A DNA stretch of 57,044 bases. It comes from JAFGMQ01 sp036733345. GTDB taxonomy: Bacteria; Desulfobacterota; DSM-4660; Desulfatiglandales; Desulfatiglandaceae. Positions 9,712-17,376 of the stretch are shown piece after piece. The notes beneath the pieces were generated by a model that saw only the letters and a program-made list of their open reading frames with translations, did not search any database and was not told where the DNA came from. The DNA is taken from NCBI GenBank assembly GCA_036733345.1, contig DAINAR010000019.1:1-57044 (forward strand), in the 5' to 3' direction. Position 1 is the stretch's first letter. Each line of letters starts with the position of its first letter. The position numbers were made by a program, and so were the translations under genes.

Positions 9712-10161
9712 ATGACTGATAAATCAAAGGGTGCTGTTATAAGGCCGATTAATATTGATGATCTCGCAAGGATTATACAGATAGATAATGAGATACTGGG
9801 CAAAAACAGGCCGGAATACTGGGAGCAGAAGCTGGAACTGATAGAAAATCAATCTGCCATGTCTTCCCTTGTTGCTGTAATGGACGATAAGGTAGTTGGT
9901 TTTATAATAGGTAATGCAAGCGGTTGGGAATATGGTGTGCCGGAGACAATCGGCTGGATCGATACAATTGGAGTGGATCCGGACTATCAGCGAACTGGAG
10001 TGGCTCATGACCTTTTAAACGAAATGATAAGTAATTTAAAAAAGGTGGGCTGCAATACCATATACACATTGGTAAACTGGCGCGACTGGCGCCTGTTGCG
10101 TTTCTATGACGATGTAGGTTTTGAGAAAGGAGATATGCTGAATCTTGAGTTGAAGGTTTAG
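9712..10161 (+). CDS. GNAT-family N-acetyltransferase
   Basis: 149-residue acetyltransferase. The acetyl-CoA binding motif A is visible as IGVDPDYQRTGVAHDLLNEM near residues 85-105 (V-D-P-x-x-Q-R-x-G-x-A), followed by the beta-5/alpha-4 region TLVNWRDWRLLRFYDDVGF. That arrangement, with a conserved GF near the C-terminus, resembles RimI-like and other N-alpha or small-molecule acetyltransferases. The ATG follows a G-rich stretch at 9702-9708 that can act as ribosome binding site. Substrate not predictable. Confidence 0.85.
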   Translation: MTDKSKGAVIRPINIDDLARIIQIDNEILGKNRPEYWEQKLELIENQSAMSSLVAVMDDKVVGFIIGNASGWEYGVPETIGWIDTIGVDPDYQRTGVAHDLLNEMISNLKKVGCNTIYTLVNWRDWRLLRFYDDVGFEKGDMLNLELKV

Positions 10162-10198
10162 CTCTGAGCTCTCGTTCCTCAACTCGGGACTAATCCTT

Positions 10199-10322
10199 CA
10201 TTTGCCTTGATCCTGATGGGTGACTGGAGCGGATCAGATTAAGCTGACCGCGAACCTGATAATAATGAAATAACGGATGCGAAAAGGGTTAAAAACGGGC
10301 GCTGCTGGTTTCATGCATTGAG
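10199..10322. repeat. 124-bp exact direct repeat, copy 1
   Basis: 124 bases identical to 17578-17701 in the same orientation. The unit contains an inverted pair TGATCC/GGATCA and no plausible ORF. Copy 1 lies between the GNAT and lipoprotein genes with no transposase beside it. Copy 2 lies between the IS110 transposase and the end of the IPTL-CTERM gene. It could be a solo end of an IS110-type element or an independent small repeat. Confidence 0.85.
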
Positions 10323-10406
10323 TCAGCAAAACGGTTTGTCCCGATGCTTTCGCGAAACTCAAGGATCGCCTTTCCCTAACTTAAGCAGCATATATTAATT
10401 CTTATT

Positions 10407-11102
10407 TTAGTTGTCCAGAATATTCCATGGGATTTCCTCATCGATTTTTTGCATCACCTGTGCAAATAAATTATTCAGAACCTCTTGATGGATAATTTCG
10501 GCCTCATCTTGAGAAGGGTAAAAGACGGATGACTTATAAATTGGGTTAACAAATATCTTTTTTGACCACAGGTATATTCCATCCGGATGATCCCTAATAA
10601 TAATTTCCACTTCTACTTCCCCTGCACCTTCTTGATGTACTTTTGGTTTTGTGAAAAATCCAAATCCATGAGAATAACAAGTCATAAATATATTAAATTT
10701 GCTAACTTTTGTTTCAATATATTTATTTATTTTTGAATATGTTTTTTTAGAACCTTCTGGGTCATAGATAAAATTAAAACCGTGTGATTTCACTAATTTC
10801 ATTAAAGAAAAACCAATTGAATCTTCAATTCGGTTTATTTTATCCTCCTCTGCGCGGATGGTACTCAGATCCTTTGAATGCTCAGAGACGTGGAAGAGCG
10901 CAACCCCGCCTGACCTTACCCCACCTGACCTTACATCTTCGGGGAGACCAATTAGTATTGTGCTGCTTCTTTCAATTCTATTTGCGTTATACGCAGGTGT
11001 GTAATTGAAATCGGTATTTCCTAAATATATTTGTCGCGTTTCGTTGCATGCCACACATACGACAAAACTGAATAAAATCGTTATTATTATTGCTTTATAC
11101 AT
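10407..11102 (-). CDS. Putative lipoprotein, unknown function
   Basis: 231 residues with a hydrophobic N-terminal segment ending in a cysteine (ITILFSFVVCVACNE), which looks like a lipoprotein signal with an imperfect lipobox. The rest is soluble, with a beta-rich centre (EVEVEIIIRDHPDG) and an acidic C-terminus. A 5-residue unit RSGGV is directly duplicated near residue 60, from a 15-base duplication in the DNA. No family recognised. The ATG abuts the region truncated by the IS1182 element. Confidence 0.6.
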   Translation of the reverse strand: MYKAIIITILFSFVVCVACNETRQIYLGNTDFNYTPAYNANRIERSSTILIGLPEDVRSGGVRSGGVALFHVSEHSKDLSTIRAEEDKINRIEDSIGFSLMKLVKSHGFNFIYDPEGSKKTYSKINKYIETKVSKFNIFMTCYSHGFGFFTKPKVHQEGAGEVEVEIIIRDHPDGIYLWSKKIFVNPIYKSSVFYPSQDEAEIIHQEVLNNLFAQVMQKIDEEIPWNILDN

Positions 11103-11258
11103 GGTTTATTCCCCCTTAATTACCAAAGTTTCGCAGTTAATGATTTTTCCGGTGCAATAATGTTATCTTCAATCATGTCAAGAAGGTGCAAAATGATCCA
11201 CCTTGACGGTTTCTCCACGGTTGAGTAGTTGCTACTAATCACCAGTTTGGAAGGGGGG
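11103..11258. other. Gene remnant at the left flank of the IS1182 element
   Basis: On the minus strand an open frame runs from the IS edge to a TAA at 11120-11122, reading about 45 residues that include STVEKPSRWIILHLLDMI. It looks like the C-terminal stub of a protein cut by the insertion. It is not recognisable and does not look like the ZIP fragment on the other side of the element. Confidence 0.3.
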
Positions 11259-13162
11259 ACGTCCTTAAATAATGATTCCTGAGAAGTAACTCTTGAATAT
11301 TACACAAAAATATGCTACAAAAATGTATGTACAAGAAAACAAATCCCCAACAAAAATTATTTAGTGTAGACAGTCAAATATCCCCCACGCTAAGTAACCG
11401 CCTAAAGAATTCCTGGGCTCATTTTTTCAGAATCGAAGTCCTTCCGATACTTTTCAAAAACGAAGATCAGTATGCCATGCTTTACGGTAAGACCGGGCGG
11501 CCAAATTTTAGCGTAGCACGTTTGCTGGGATTGTGTCTACTGCAAGAGTGGAACAGCTTGAGCGACCAACAAACCCTGGATGCATTCGGTTTTGATATTC
11601 GGTGGCGATATGCATTAGATGTCAGTGATGAAGAAGATTATTTATCACGCCGTTCACTGGTTGAATTTCGCCGTCGATTAGCCATGAACGATCCGGAAAT
11701 GAATCTGATACGCAACGTATTTGATAATGTCAGAGATTCAGCGATAAAAAAGCTTAAGTTGTCTGCCAGCAATCAGCGACTCGATTCTACGCATATTATC
11801 TCAAACATACGCACACGCAGCCGATTGGATCTATTCTCTAATACGCTCACCCTGTTTCTTAAAAGCCTTGATAAAGATCAGTTCTCAAGAGTTCCCGAAC
11901 CCATCCAAAAATGGCATATAAGTGAATCCGAAGGATGGTTTGGGTTGGGGCCATCTAAGCAAAAGGTAAAGCTGCAACAGTTGGTACAATACCTGTATGA
12001 ACTGATTGTCATTTTTGAAAAAGAAAACGATATCAAAACCAAAGACCCATACCAGTTGCTTGACCGTCTTTTTAATGATCAATGCGAAATTAAGAAAGAA
12101 CTCCCTGGAAATAAAGACGCATCTGGTGAGAATAAGATTCAAATAAAAAAAAAGCCTGGTGGTGAAAGTCTTCAATCACCTTATGATCCGGATGCATCCT
12201 ACGGACATAAAGGTACGGGATATAGCGCTCATATTGCTGAAACCTGCAACAATCCAGGCAAAACCGAGATCATAACCGACTATGAAGTCCATGGTGCCGC
12301 TCGATCCGATATTGCCAAAATGATTCCTGTCATAGAGCGGTTGGAATCTGCCGGATTAAAGCCCGAAACGCTTTTTGCCGACGGTGGCTATCCTTCCGTT
12401 CCTTCTGCTCTAAAAGTCATAGAAGAGGGCATCGATTTTATGGCTCCGGTTAACCGCAGCCGGTTGCCCGACGAGGTAATGGGACGAGACCTCTTTGAAT
12501 TTGATTCAGATGGTTTTGCAGTCAAATGCCCCATGGATCACAGCCCGATAGACCATCGCATACTCAGTGCCAACAACACAAAACGCAGGGCTCTTCACGC
12601 AATCTTTGATGGTGATATTTGCCGATCATGCGTCTTTCTTGATCAATGTCCGGTATGTGCTCCCAATCATCGAGTTCGGGGCTGTGATCATCGAGACACA
12701 AACGGTGATTTTCGGCTGGAAATTAGTCCTACTCTTCGTTTACGAGATCAGATGTATGCTGATCAGCAAACCACCGAGTGGAAGGACCGCTATAAGATCC
12801 GAGCCGGGATTGAGGCAACGATGTCTGAACTAAAACGAAGCCACGGATTCAGTAAACTGCGTGTACGCAGGGCAGTCAAAGTCTGTTTTGCTGTAGCCTG
12901 TAAAGTGACTGCATGTAATATAAAAAGATGGGCAAAGGCCTATGCAGGCTCAGGCAGCCCCTTACAACGGTTTATATTGACTATTTCAGGTCGTCTAAAT
13001 GATTTTCTGACTGATCTGATTGAAATATCAATTATCCTGCGAATATGCCGCTCTTTACAGTTTTTATAATCACAGGGCCTTACAAAAAAACGACTTATTT
13101 CTCAGGAATCAATAATCAAATATATACATAATAAAAATAGTTATTTTAATATTTAAGGACGT
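11259..13162 (+). mobile_element. IS1182-family insertion sequence
   Basis: 1904-bp element bounded by perfect 13-bp terminal inverted repeats: ACGTCCTTAAATA at 11259-11271 and its complement at 13150-13162. It encloses one full-length transposase. Further inside, GATTCCTGAGAA on the left is mirrored near 13100 on the right. No clear target duplication is visible. The flanks read GGAAGGGGGG / TACTTTCC, an interrupted palindrome, which fits a family that favours hairpin targets. The insertion truncates a ZIP-like gene on the right. Confidence 0.85.
11312..13069 (+). CDS. IS1182-family transposase
   Basis: 585-residue DDE transposase with the usual N-terminal DUF772 domain (GRPNFSVARLLGLCLLQEW and FDIRWRYALDV, residues 50-110), then the catalytic core with ADGGY carrying one active-site Asp near residue 355 and RAGIEATMSELKR carrying the Glu. 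A Cys/His cluster (CRSCVFLDQCPVC) precedes the C-terminal part, as in this family. No frameshift, so the element may still be active. GTG or ATG choices near 11312 are unresolved; the ATG at 11324 is equally possible. Confidence 0.93.
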   Translation: MLQKCMYKKTNPQQKLFSVDSQISPTLSNRLKNSWAHFFRIEVLPILFKNEDQYAMLYGKTGRPNFSVARLLGLCLLQEWNSLSDQQTLDAFGFDIRWRYALDVSDEEDYLSRRSLVEFRRRLAMNDPEMNLIRNVFDNVRDSAIKKLKLSASNQRLDSTHIISNIRTRSRLDLFSNTLTLFLKSLDKDQFSRVPEPIQKWHISESEGWFGLGPSKQKVKLQQLVQYLYELIVIFEKENDIKTKDPYQLLDRLFNDQCEIKKELPGNKDASGENKIQIKKKPGGESLQSPYDPDASYGHKGTGYSAHIAETCNNPGKTEIITDYEVHGAARSDIAKMIPVIERLESAGLKPETLFADGGYPSVPSALKVIEEGIDFMAPVNRSRLPDEVMGRDLFEFDSDGFAVKCPMDHSPIDHRILSANNTKRRALHAIFDGDICRSCVFLDQCPVCAPNHRVRGCDHRDTNGDFRLEISPTLRLRDQMYADQQTTEWKDRYKIRAGIEATMSELKRSHGFSKLRVRRAVKVCFAVACKVTACNIKRWAKAYAGSGSPLQRFILTISGRLNDFLTDLIEISIILRICRSLQFL

Positions 13163-13292
13163 TACTTTCCATGAAGTAGCTCGTATTGCGTTTCCCCCAA
13201 TCGGAAAATCTCCTAATCGTGTAGATTCCGGACGACGTCACGATCGCCGCCATTGTGCTGGTAGCCAATGCGGTCCAGAAAGTGTTTTGCAT
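13146..13292 (-). pseudogene. N-terminal fragment of a ZIP-like metal transporter
   Basis: 48-codon ORF from ATG 13292 with a good Shine-Dalgarno GGAGGT (13306-13301). The first 41 residues include a membrane segment and TIRRFSDWGKRNTSYFM, which resembles the start of ZIP-family metal-ion permeases. The last codons (NVLKY and the TAA stop) are supplied by the right end of the IS1182 element, so the gene is cut after its first helix. The missing part is not found on the other side of the element. Confidence 0.6.
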
Positions 13293-13475
13293 ACTCGGTT
13301 ACCTCCGATTATTTTCCAGTTCGTTCTCTTTTAAGTTGGCCCATAACATGAAATTAACAGGCAAGCGATGCATGCCATTAAAGTAATTTCTAAGACTGGC
13401 CGATGTGAACCGTGAAAGACTGATTTGGCGATACAGCAGCTTGTCCTTTTTAGTGATTTGTTCGAGTCCGATTTC
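13293..13475. other. Spacer between BrnA and the ZIP-like fragment
   Basis: About 180 bases upstream of the truncated ZIP-like gene and downstream of brnA. No ORF or clear hairpin terminator. It probably contains the promoter of the truncated gene on the minus strand, but no convincing boxes are seen. Confidence 0.4.
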
Positions 13476-13700
13476 TTAGGAAGCTTCTTTAAGTCTCTCA
13501 GCAATCCAGATTTTAATTAATGATTGTCGCGGAACACCAATCCGCCTGGCCTCTTTATCAAGGTCATGGATCATCCAAACTGGAAAATCTACATTAACTC
13601 TTTTCTGTTCCTGTTCCGGTCTTCTAGCGTTTTTCATATCAAGAAATTCAGTAATATCTTCACCAGAATCAAACTTTTTATCTAAATCTTTAGCTTTCAT
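13476..13700 (-). CDS. brnA: BrnA-like antitoxin
   Basis: 74-residue ribbon-helix-helix antitoxin. The C-terminal RHH segment is RVNVDFPVWMIHDLDKEA followed by RRIGVPRQSLIKIWIAERL. The N-terminal acidic part (SGEDITEFLDM) would wrap the toxin. The ATG lies inside the 3' end of brnT (11-bp overlap), the usual toxin-first order of BrnTA modules. As RHH proteins of this class autoregulate, the inverted repeat overlapping the promoter at 13955-13971 is the likely operator. Confidence 0.8.
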   Translation of the reverse strand: MKAKDLDKKFDSGEDITEFLDMKNARRPEQEQKRVNVDFPVWMIHDLDKEARRIGVPRQSLIKIWIAERLKEAS

Positions 13701-13953
13701 ATATCGCTACCTCTTCTTTTCGAGATCGGCGCACTGAAATAATTCTGACTTTTTCACCCCGATAGGTTACGATTGCTGACCAGCATTTGTCAGAGATCAT
13801 GCCGATTAAAACATAGCGTTCTTCATCAATGGTCTTTGCCGGGATTTCTATTCGATTTGTATCTTTCCATAAAACCTGAGCTTCAATAAAATCAATCCCG
13901 TGTTTGTCTTTATTGATTTGGCTTTTCCGTTTATCAAATATAAACTCTATCAT
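13690..13953 (-). CDS. brnT: BrnT-family ribonuclease toxin
   Basis: 87-residue toxin of the BrnT type (RelE-like fold, RNA cleavage). Typical family features are FDKRKSQINKDKHGIDF at residues 6-22, the central EERYVLIGMISDKCWSAIVTY segment and the basic C-terminal RIISVRRSRKEEVAIYE carrying the conserved Arg residues. First gene of the brnT-brnA operon. Promoter boxes lie so close that the message would have almost no leader. Confidence 0.85.
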   Translation of the reverse strand: MIEFIFDKRKSQINKDKHGIDFIEAQVLWKDTNRIEIPAKTIDEERYVLIGMISDKCWSAIVTYRGEKVRIISVRRSRKEEVAIYES

Positions 13954-13954
13954 G

Positions 13955-13990
13955 GTATGGATAATATACCTTAATTATACCTATTGTCAA
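13955..13990 (-). promoter_or_regulatory. brnTA promoter and operator
   Basis: On the minus strand TTGACA (13990-13985) and TATATT (13968-13963) are separated by 16 bases. The expected transcription start falls about 3 bases before the brnT ATG (13953), so the transcript would be nearly leaderless. The inverted repeat GGTAT-N7-ATACC (13955-13971) overlaps the -10 box, and a further GGTAT half-site sits in the spacer, as expected for an autoregulating antitoxin. Confidence 0.6.
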
Positions 13991-14146
13991 CTTTATTTAT
14001 TTAAATTATTCGAACGTATTTTTAACCTGCCGGTGTGTAGCGGAAGCGGAACACCGGTCTCCTGCGTGAATATCATATCCATCCAGTTCCGGAAACTTAG
14101 CAAATGGATCAGCTCTATTATTAGCCCTCATCCTTTCATATAATGA

Positions 14147-14434
14147 AAGACTCACGTCACGGCACAGCTTTATCCGGACCTTACAGCCAAGATGTCCATG
14201 AAGATGGGAGGAGAAATTCGCCCTGACTGGGTACTGAGTCGCCACTGGGAGAAGTTTGCCCGGGAAATAGAGGTCAAGCAGACCGTGGTAATTGATCTGC
14301 TGAAAGAATATGCAGACAAACTCCCTGAAGAAGCGAAGATTATTTCTAAATCCTTTTGCAAAGAACAAGGCGGAATGAAGATCGTTAATAAGGTACTGGG
14401 AGTGATTCATGAAAATGCAAAGAGTATCAGGTGA
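14147..14434 (+). pseudogene. HipA C-terminal fragment
   Basis: 95-codon open frame following an in-frame TGA. The residues TAQLYPDLTAKMSMKMGGE and the following RPDWVLSRHWEKFAREI match the end of the kinase domain of HipA-type Ser/Thr kinase toxins. The N-terminal three quarters, including the ATP-binding and catalytic residues, are absent, and no HipB lies beside it. It is the only non-transposase coding relic on the plus strand in this accessory stretch. Confidence 0.7.
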
Positions 14435-14451
14435 TCGGGCCAAATCTCCTA

Positions 14452-14676
14452 TTAGCTCTTGATTATTATTTTCTTTATCTCTGCCACCCTGTTTCTTAAG
14501 TTTTTATCCTTGATTAGCTGCTTCTTGACCCTGTCAACTATGCTTCCTGCTGAACTGTCTTTTTTAAGCCCAAATTTTTTACAAATTGCGCTTAATGTAT
14601 CACCTCTTAAATTCCTCATTAAATACATCGCTACATTTCTTGGCTCGTTTATTTGACAAAGATATTGCATTCTCAA
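14452..14676 (-). pseudogene. C-terminal domain fragment of a RAYT transposase
   Basis: 74 codons reading NEPRNVAMYLMRNLRGDTL and ICKKFGLKKDSSAGSIVDRV. This DnaA-domain-IV-like helix-turn-helix is the typical C-terminus of REP-associated tyrosine (Y1) transposases, compare the relic ending at 46339. The HUH/Tyr catalytic domain is missing because a TGA closes the frame upstream. A second minus-strand ORF of 56 codons (14770-14600) overlaps in another frame; its product is not recognisable. Confidence 0.55.
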
Positions 14677-14785
14677 GATAGCGCTTGGCTTTTACCGGAG
14701 CGAGTTTTGATCGGCCTGAATAAATCAAGTCTAAAATTTCTTCACGTTTTTGTGATTCAGTTTTAGGCATTCTTCAATACTCCGC

Positions 14786-14836
14786 CGCTAACATTGCCTT
14801 CACCCGTTCATCGGGTGAAAGGCGTGGTTGGGTGAT
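14786..14836 (-). repeat. attC-like hairpin 1
   Basis: Imperfect palindrome whose inner arms are CTTCACCCG (14798-14806) and CGGGTGAAAGG (14812-14822) around a 5-base loop. Read on the minus strand it begins ACCCAAC (fits RYYYAAC) and ends GTTAGCG (close to GTTRRRY), the arrangement of an integron attC site, with the inner arms as L/L' extension. It is short for an attC and was judged by eye. Confidence 0.35.
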
Positions 14837-14930
14837 TCCATATTATCAATAAGTCAACAATTCACCCACGTCCCTCTCTCCCCGCATGTCCTGGCACGCA
14901 GCCCCATAATGTTCCGAAAGCGATGATTGA

Positions 14931-15407
14931 TTATTCCAGGTTCAGTTGATCCAGTTTGGCCAGCAGTTCACCGTTTTCAACGATATCAGACATCGAACTG
15001 CCGTAATGAAGGTAACGAATCAACCCTCTCTTGTCGATGACCAGCTGTGCCGGCAGGCGACCCAGTTTCAGCAGCTTGACTTGCTGCCCATAGCGTTTCG
15101 ATACAGTATGGTCAGGGTCAGGCAAACCGATGAAAGGCATCTGGTGTTCGCGCCACCAATTCGAAAAAGCTTCGGCCTTCTCAGGACCGATCGCAATTAC
15201 CTCTGCATCCCGTTTTACAAATTCCGGATAGTCCTGGCGCAACTGCGCCATATGCCTGCGGCAGTATGGTCAAACAAAGCCGCGGTTGAAAATAAGGACG
15301 ACATGCCGGGCGCCTTTATAATCAGAGAGCCTGACTTGCCGTCCCTCGCAGTCTGTCAATTCAAAATCGGGTGCAGACTTTAACTCGCCAAGTTCAATGT
15401 CACTCAT
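14931..15407 (-). CDS. Peroxiredoxin-like selenoprotein (UGA at residue 46)
   Basis: Thioredoxin-fold AhpC/TSA-type protein of 158 residues, read through one in-frame TGA at 15272-15270. The N-terminus (MSDIELGELKSAPDFEL, then VRLSDYKGARHVVLIFNRGF) is continuous with the part after the TGA (PYCRRHMAQLRQDYPEF), giving a U46-P-Y-C49 redox motif where relatives have CPYC. ATG 15407 has GAGG 8-11 bases upstream. A SECIS-like hairpin starts 20 bases after the TGA. A downstream ATG at 15251 would give a 106-residue piece that lacks the first strands and the redox motif. Likely a thiol peroxidase or disulfide-reducing function. No selA, selB or selC in the window, so an alternative is a simple nonsense mutation. 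Confidence 0.75.
15236..15249 (-). promoter_or_regulatory. Candidate bacterial SECIS hairpin
   Basis: On the minus strand GGCGC-AGTT-GCGCC forms a 5-bp GC stem with a 4-base apical loop holding a G at its second position followed by T. The stem starts 20 bases and the loop 25 bases after the TGA. This is inside the spacing and loop rules described for bacterial SECIS elements (loop 16-37 bases from UGA, G among its first two bases). Confidence 0.6.
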
Positions 15408-15469
15408 ACCGTAACCTCAGGTGATAGACGCGGATTCGAGGATACAACATTAGAAGCTAGTGTTGACAC

Positions 15470-15925
15470 CTATTTTAAAAAATCAAGAACCTCGCGAATA
15501 TCCGGCAATTCCTTAATCGGATAAACCTTGACAAAAAAAGCTTTCCTTTGTTCATCGAGGATGACATGTGCCCGTTCAGAAAAACCTAACTTGTCGATAA
15601 ATAATCCAAGCCTTGCAGCAATTTCACCGTGCGGCCAAAAATCGGCGAGTAAATTCACCTTTTCGATGCCAAGACTTTTTGCCCACGCCTTTTTGGAGGG
15701 CACGGTATCAACAGACAATCCCAGTGGAACAGTATTCAACGCTTTAAGTGCCTCGAAGTTTGCCTCAAGTGACAGCATCTGCTTTGCACAGATGTCAGTC
15801 CAGGCTAAAGGATGAAAGGACAAAAGAATCTTTTTCCCTTCCAGTGTAGCGGTATCGAGGGTGGTTTCATTATGGCTTTTCAATGAAAAATTTCCGATAT
15901 TATCTCCGGTTTTTACTCTAGGCAT
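15470..15925 (-). CDS. Peroxiredoxin (AhpC/TSA family)
   Basis: 151-residue peroxiredoxin. The peroxidatic cysteine is Cys46 in SFHPLAWTDICAKQM, matching the T-x-x-C motif. The C-terminal half carries LADFWPHGEIAARLGLF, typical of the family. No obvious resolving Cys in the C-terminus, so a 1-Cys mechanism is likely. The start is set at ATG 15925 because GGAGAAG lies 5-11 bases upstream; the longer reading to 15994 has no ribosome site. It precedes the selenoprotein gene by 62 bases in the same direction, so the two may form an oxidative-defence pair. Confidence 0.87.
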   Translation of the reverse strand: MPRVKTGDNIGNFSLKSHNETTLDTATLEGKKILLSFHPLAWTDICAKQMLSLEANFEALKALNTVPLGLSVDTVPSKKAWAKSLGIEKVNLLADFWPHGEIAARLGLFIDKLGFSERAHVILDEQRKAFFVKVYPIKELPDIREVLDFLK

Positions 15926-15959
15926 TTTCTTCTCCATTGTCTTTAGCCCAAAACGCTTA

Positions 15960-16021
15960 GCTTGAGAGGTGTGTGTGAGGCGCCAGCGTAACACACATCC
16001 TTCTCAAAGCTGATGTTAGCT
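15960..16021 (+). repeat. attC-like hairpin 2
   Basis: Long imperfect inverted repeat: GCTTGAGAGGTGTGTGT (15960-15976) against the complement of 15991-16010, with a 14-base loop, followed by GTTAGCT at 16015-16021. The shape (extended imperfect stem ending in a GTTRRRY-like core) recalls an integron attC site. Together with hairpin 1, whose GTTAGCG core is in the opposite orientation, it brackets both peroxiredoxin genes. Confidence 0.3.
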
Positions 16022-16228
16022 CAGGTCAGCCTTGCATGCTGGGCACTTGTAAAAAAAAGGGGTCAAAACTCCGTTTAGCTCATTAATGCATTCTGTTTAA
16101 TTTTACTTATTTTTATCAACAATATTTTGTCAGTTTACAACTGTTATTAACCAAACCCACTATTTAAAATAACTAAGAGCTAAAAGGAGACTTGATAATC
16201 ATAACAAGGGCTTAGGGGTATAAATGTA

Positions 16229-16314
16229 GACACCTCCCTATCCATAGCAGAATAGTGTACTATGGAACCAGTGCGCATAAGCGCATCAATAATTATATGG
16301 TTTTAGGAGGTGTC
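16229..16314 (+). ncRNA. Structured leader of the IS110 transposase
   Basis: GACACCTCC (16229-16237) pairs with GGAGGTGTC (16306-16314), a 9-bp closing stem that contains the transposase Shine-Dalgarno. Inside lie two hairpins, CCATAG/CTATGG (16242-16247, 16260-16265) and TGCGC-ATAA-GCGCA (16272-16285), giving a three-way junction. IS110 elements encode a bridge RNA in a non-coding end; this fold could be part of that or a translational lock on the transposase. Confidence 0.5.
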
Positions 16315-16317
16315 GTG

Positions 16318-17376
16318 ATGAAAGTATACGCCGGGATAGATCTTCATTCAAGTAATAACTATGTCGGAATTATCGACGAGCAGGATCGCAGGTTGTATCA
16401 GAAGAGACTGCCAAACCAAATAGATCATATTTTATGTGCACTGGAACCGTTCAAAGAAACATTAGAGGGAGTGGTAGTTGAATCGACGTACAACTGGTAC
16501 TGGATAGTAGATGGACTTCAGGAACATGGATACAGGGTTCATTTAGCCAATCCGTCAGCAATCAAACAATACGAGGGCCTTAAGCATACGGATGATAAAT
16601 GGGATTCATTCTGGCTTGCCCATATGAAGCGATTGAACATACTGCCTGAAGGATATATCTATCCAAAGGAAGAGCGGTCAGTGAGGGATGCTCTTCGAAG
16701 AAGACTCTTTTTTGTAAGGCACAGGACTTCACATATCTTAAGTATTCAAAGCACGATCATGAGGAACCTCGGCTATAAGGTTTCTGCAAGGGATATAAAG
16801 AGGCTTGATGAGTCTGATGTAGACAAATTATTTGATGATCCTTATCTGAGGCTTGTTGTCAGGAACGGCATCTCGGCGATAAGGTTCTTAAAAGAAAGCA
16901 TTAAGGAGATTGAAGGGGCGGTAACATCGCATGTACAGGTAAAGCCTGAATTTGAATATCTTCAGACAATGCCAGGGATCGGAAAAATACTGGGCTTGAC
17001 CATCATGCTTGAGGTTGGGGATATTAATCGGTTTCCTTCAGCAGGTAATTATTCATCCTATTGCCGTTGCGTAAAGAGTGAAAAGCTGTCGAACAATAAG
17101 AAGAAGGGTGAAGGCAACCGCAAGAACGGCAATAAATATCTTGGGTGGGCCTATGTTGAAGCTGCGAACTTTGCCGTAAGATTTTATCCTGAATTTCAAA
17201 GATTCTATCAACGCAAAAAGGCAAAGAAGAATGGTGTAGTGGCAATCAAGGCATTGAGTAATAAACTGGCCAGGGCATCATATTATGTGATGAGAGACAG
17301 GGTGCCGTATGACATAGACAGGCACTTTTATAATCATAGTGCGTGCGGCAGGGAATCGGAAAAGGGGTTGGTATAA
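16318..17376 (+). CDS. IS110-family transposase
   Basis: 352-residue DEDD recombinase. The RuvC-like N-terminal domain shows Asp in YAGIDLHSSNNY, Glu in VVVESTYNWY and the Asp pair in KHTDDKWDSFW. The C-terminal transposase domain has QTMPGIGKILGLTIM and GNYSSYCRCV with the catalytic serine region. ATG 16318 follows AGGAGGTG at 16305-16312. The upstream ATG at 16276 and the TAC-rich reading to 16255 lack a ribosome site. Intact; the element may be active. Confidence 0.93.
   Translation: MKVYAGIDLHSSNNYVGIIDEQDRRLYQKRLPNQIDHILCALEPFKETLEGVVVESTYNWYWIVDGLQEHGYRVHLANPSAIKQYEGLKHTDDKWDSFWLAHMKRLNILPEGYIYPKEERSVRDALRRRLFFVRHRTSHILSIQSTIMRNLGYKVSARDIKRLDESDVDKLFDDPYLRLVVRNGISAIRFLKESIKEIEGAVTSHVQVKPEFEYLQTMPGIGKILGLTIMLEVGDINRFPSAGNYSSYCRCVKSEKLSNNKKKGEGNRKNGNKYLGWAYVEAANFAVRFYPEFQRFYQRKKAKKNGVVAIKALSNKLARASYYVMRDRVPYDIDRHFYNHSACGRESEKGLV

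Noticed and set aside
10199..10322. 124-bp repeat as an integron attC site
   Set aside because: It lacks paired RYYYAAC/GTTRRRY ends and a long imperfect stem; an IS110 end is a simpler explanation.
14931..15251. A stand-alone 106-residue redoxin starting at ATG 15251
   Set aside because: It lacks the first strands and the active-site motif. The upstream frame through the TGA is clearly homologous and has its own ribosome site.
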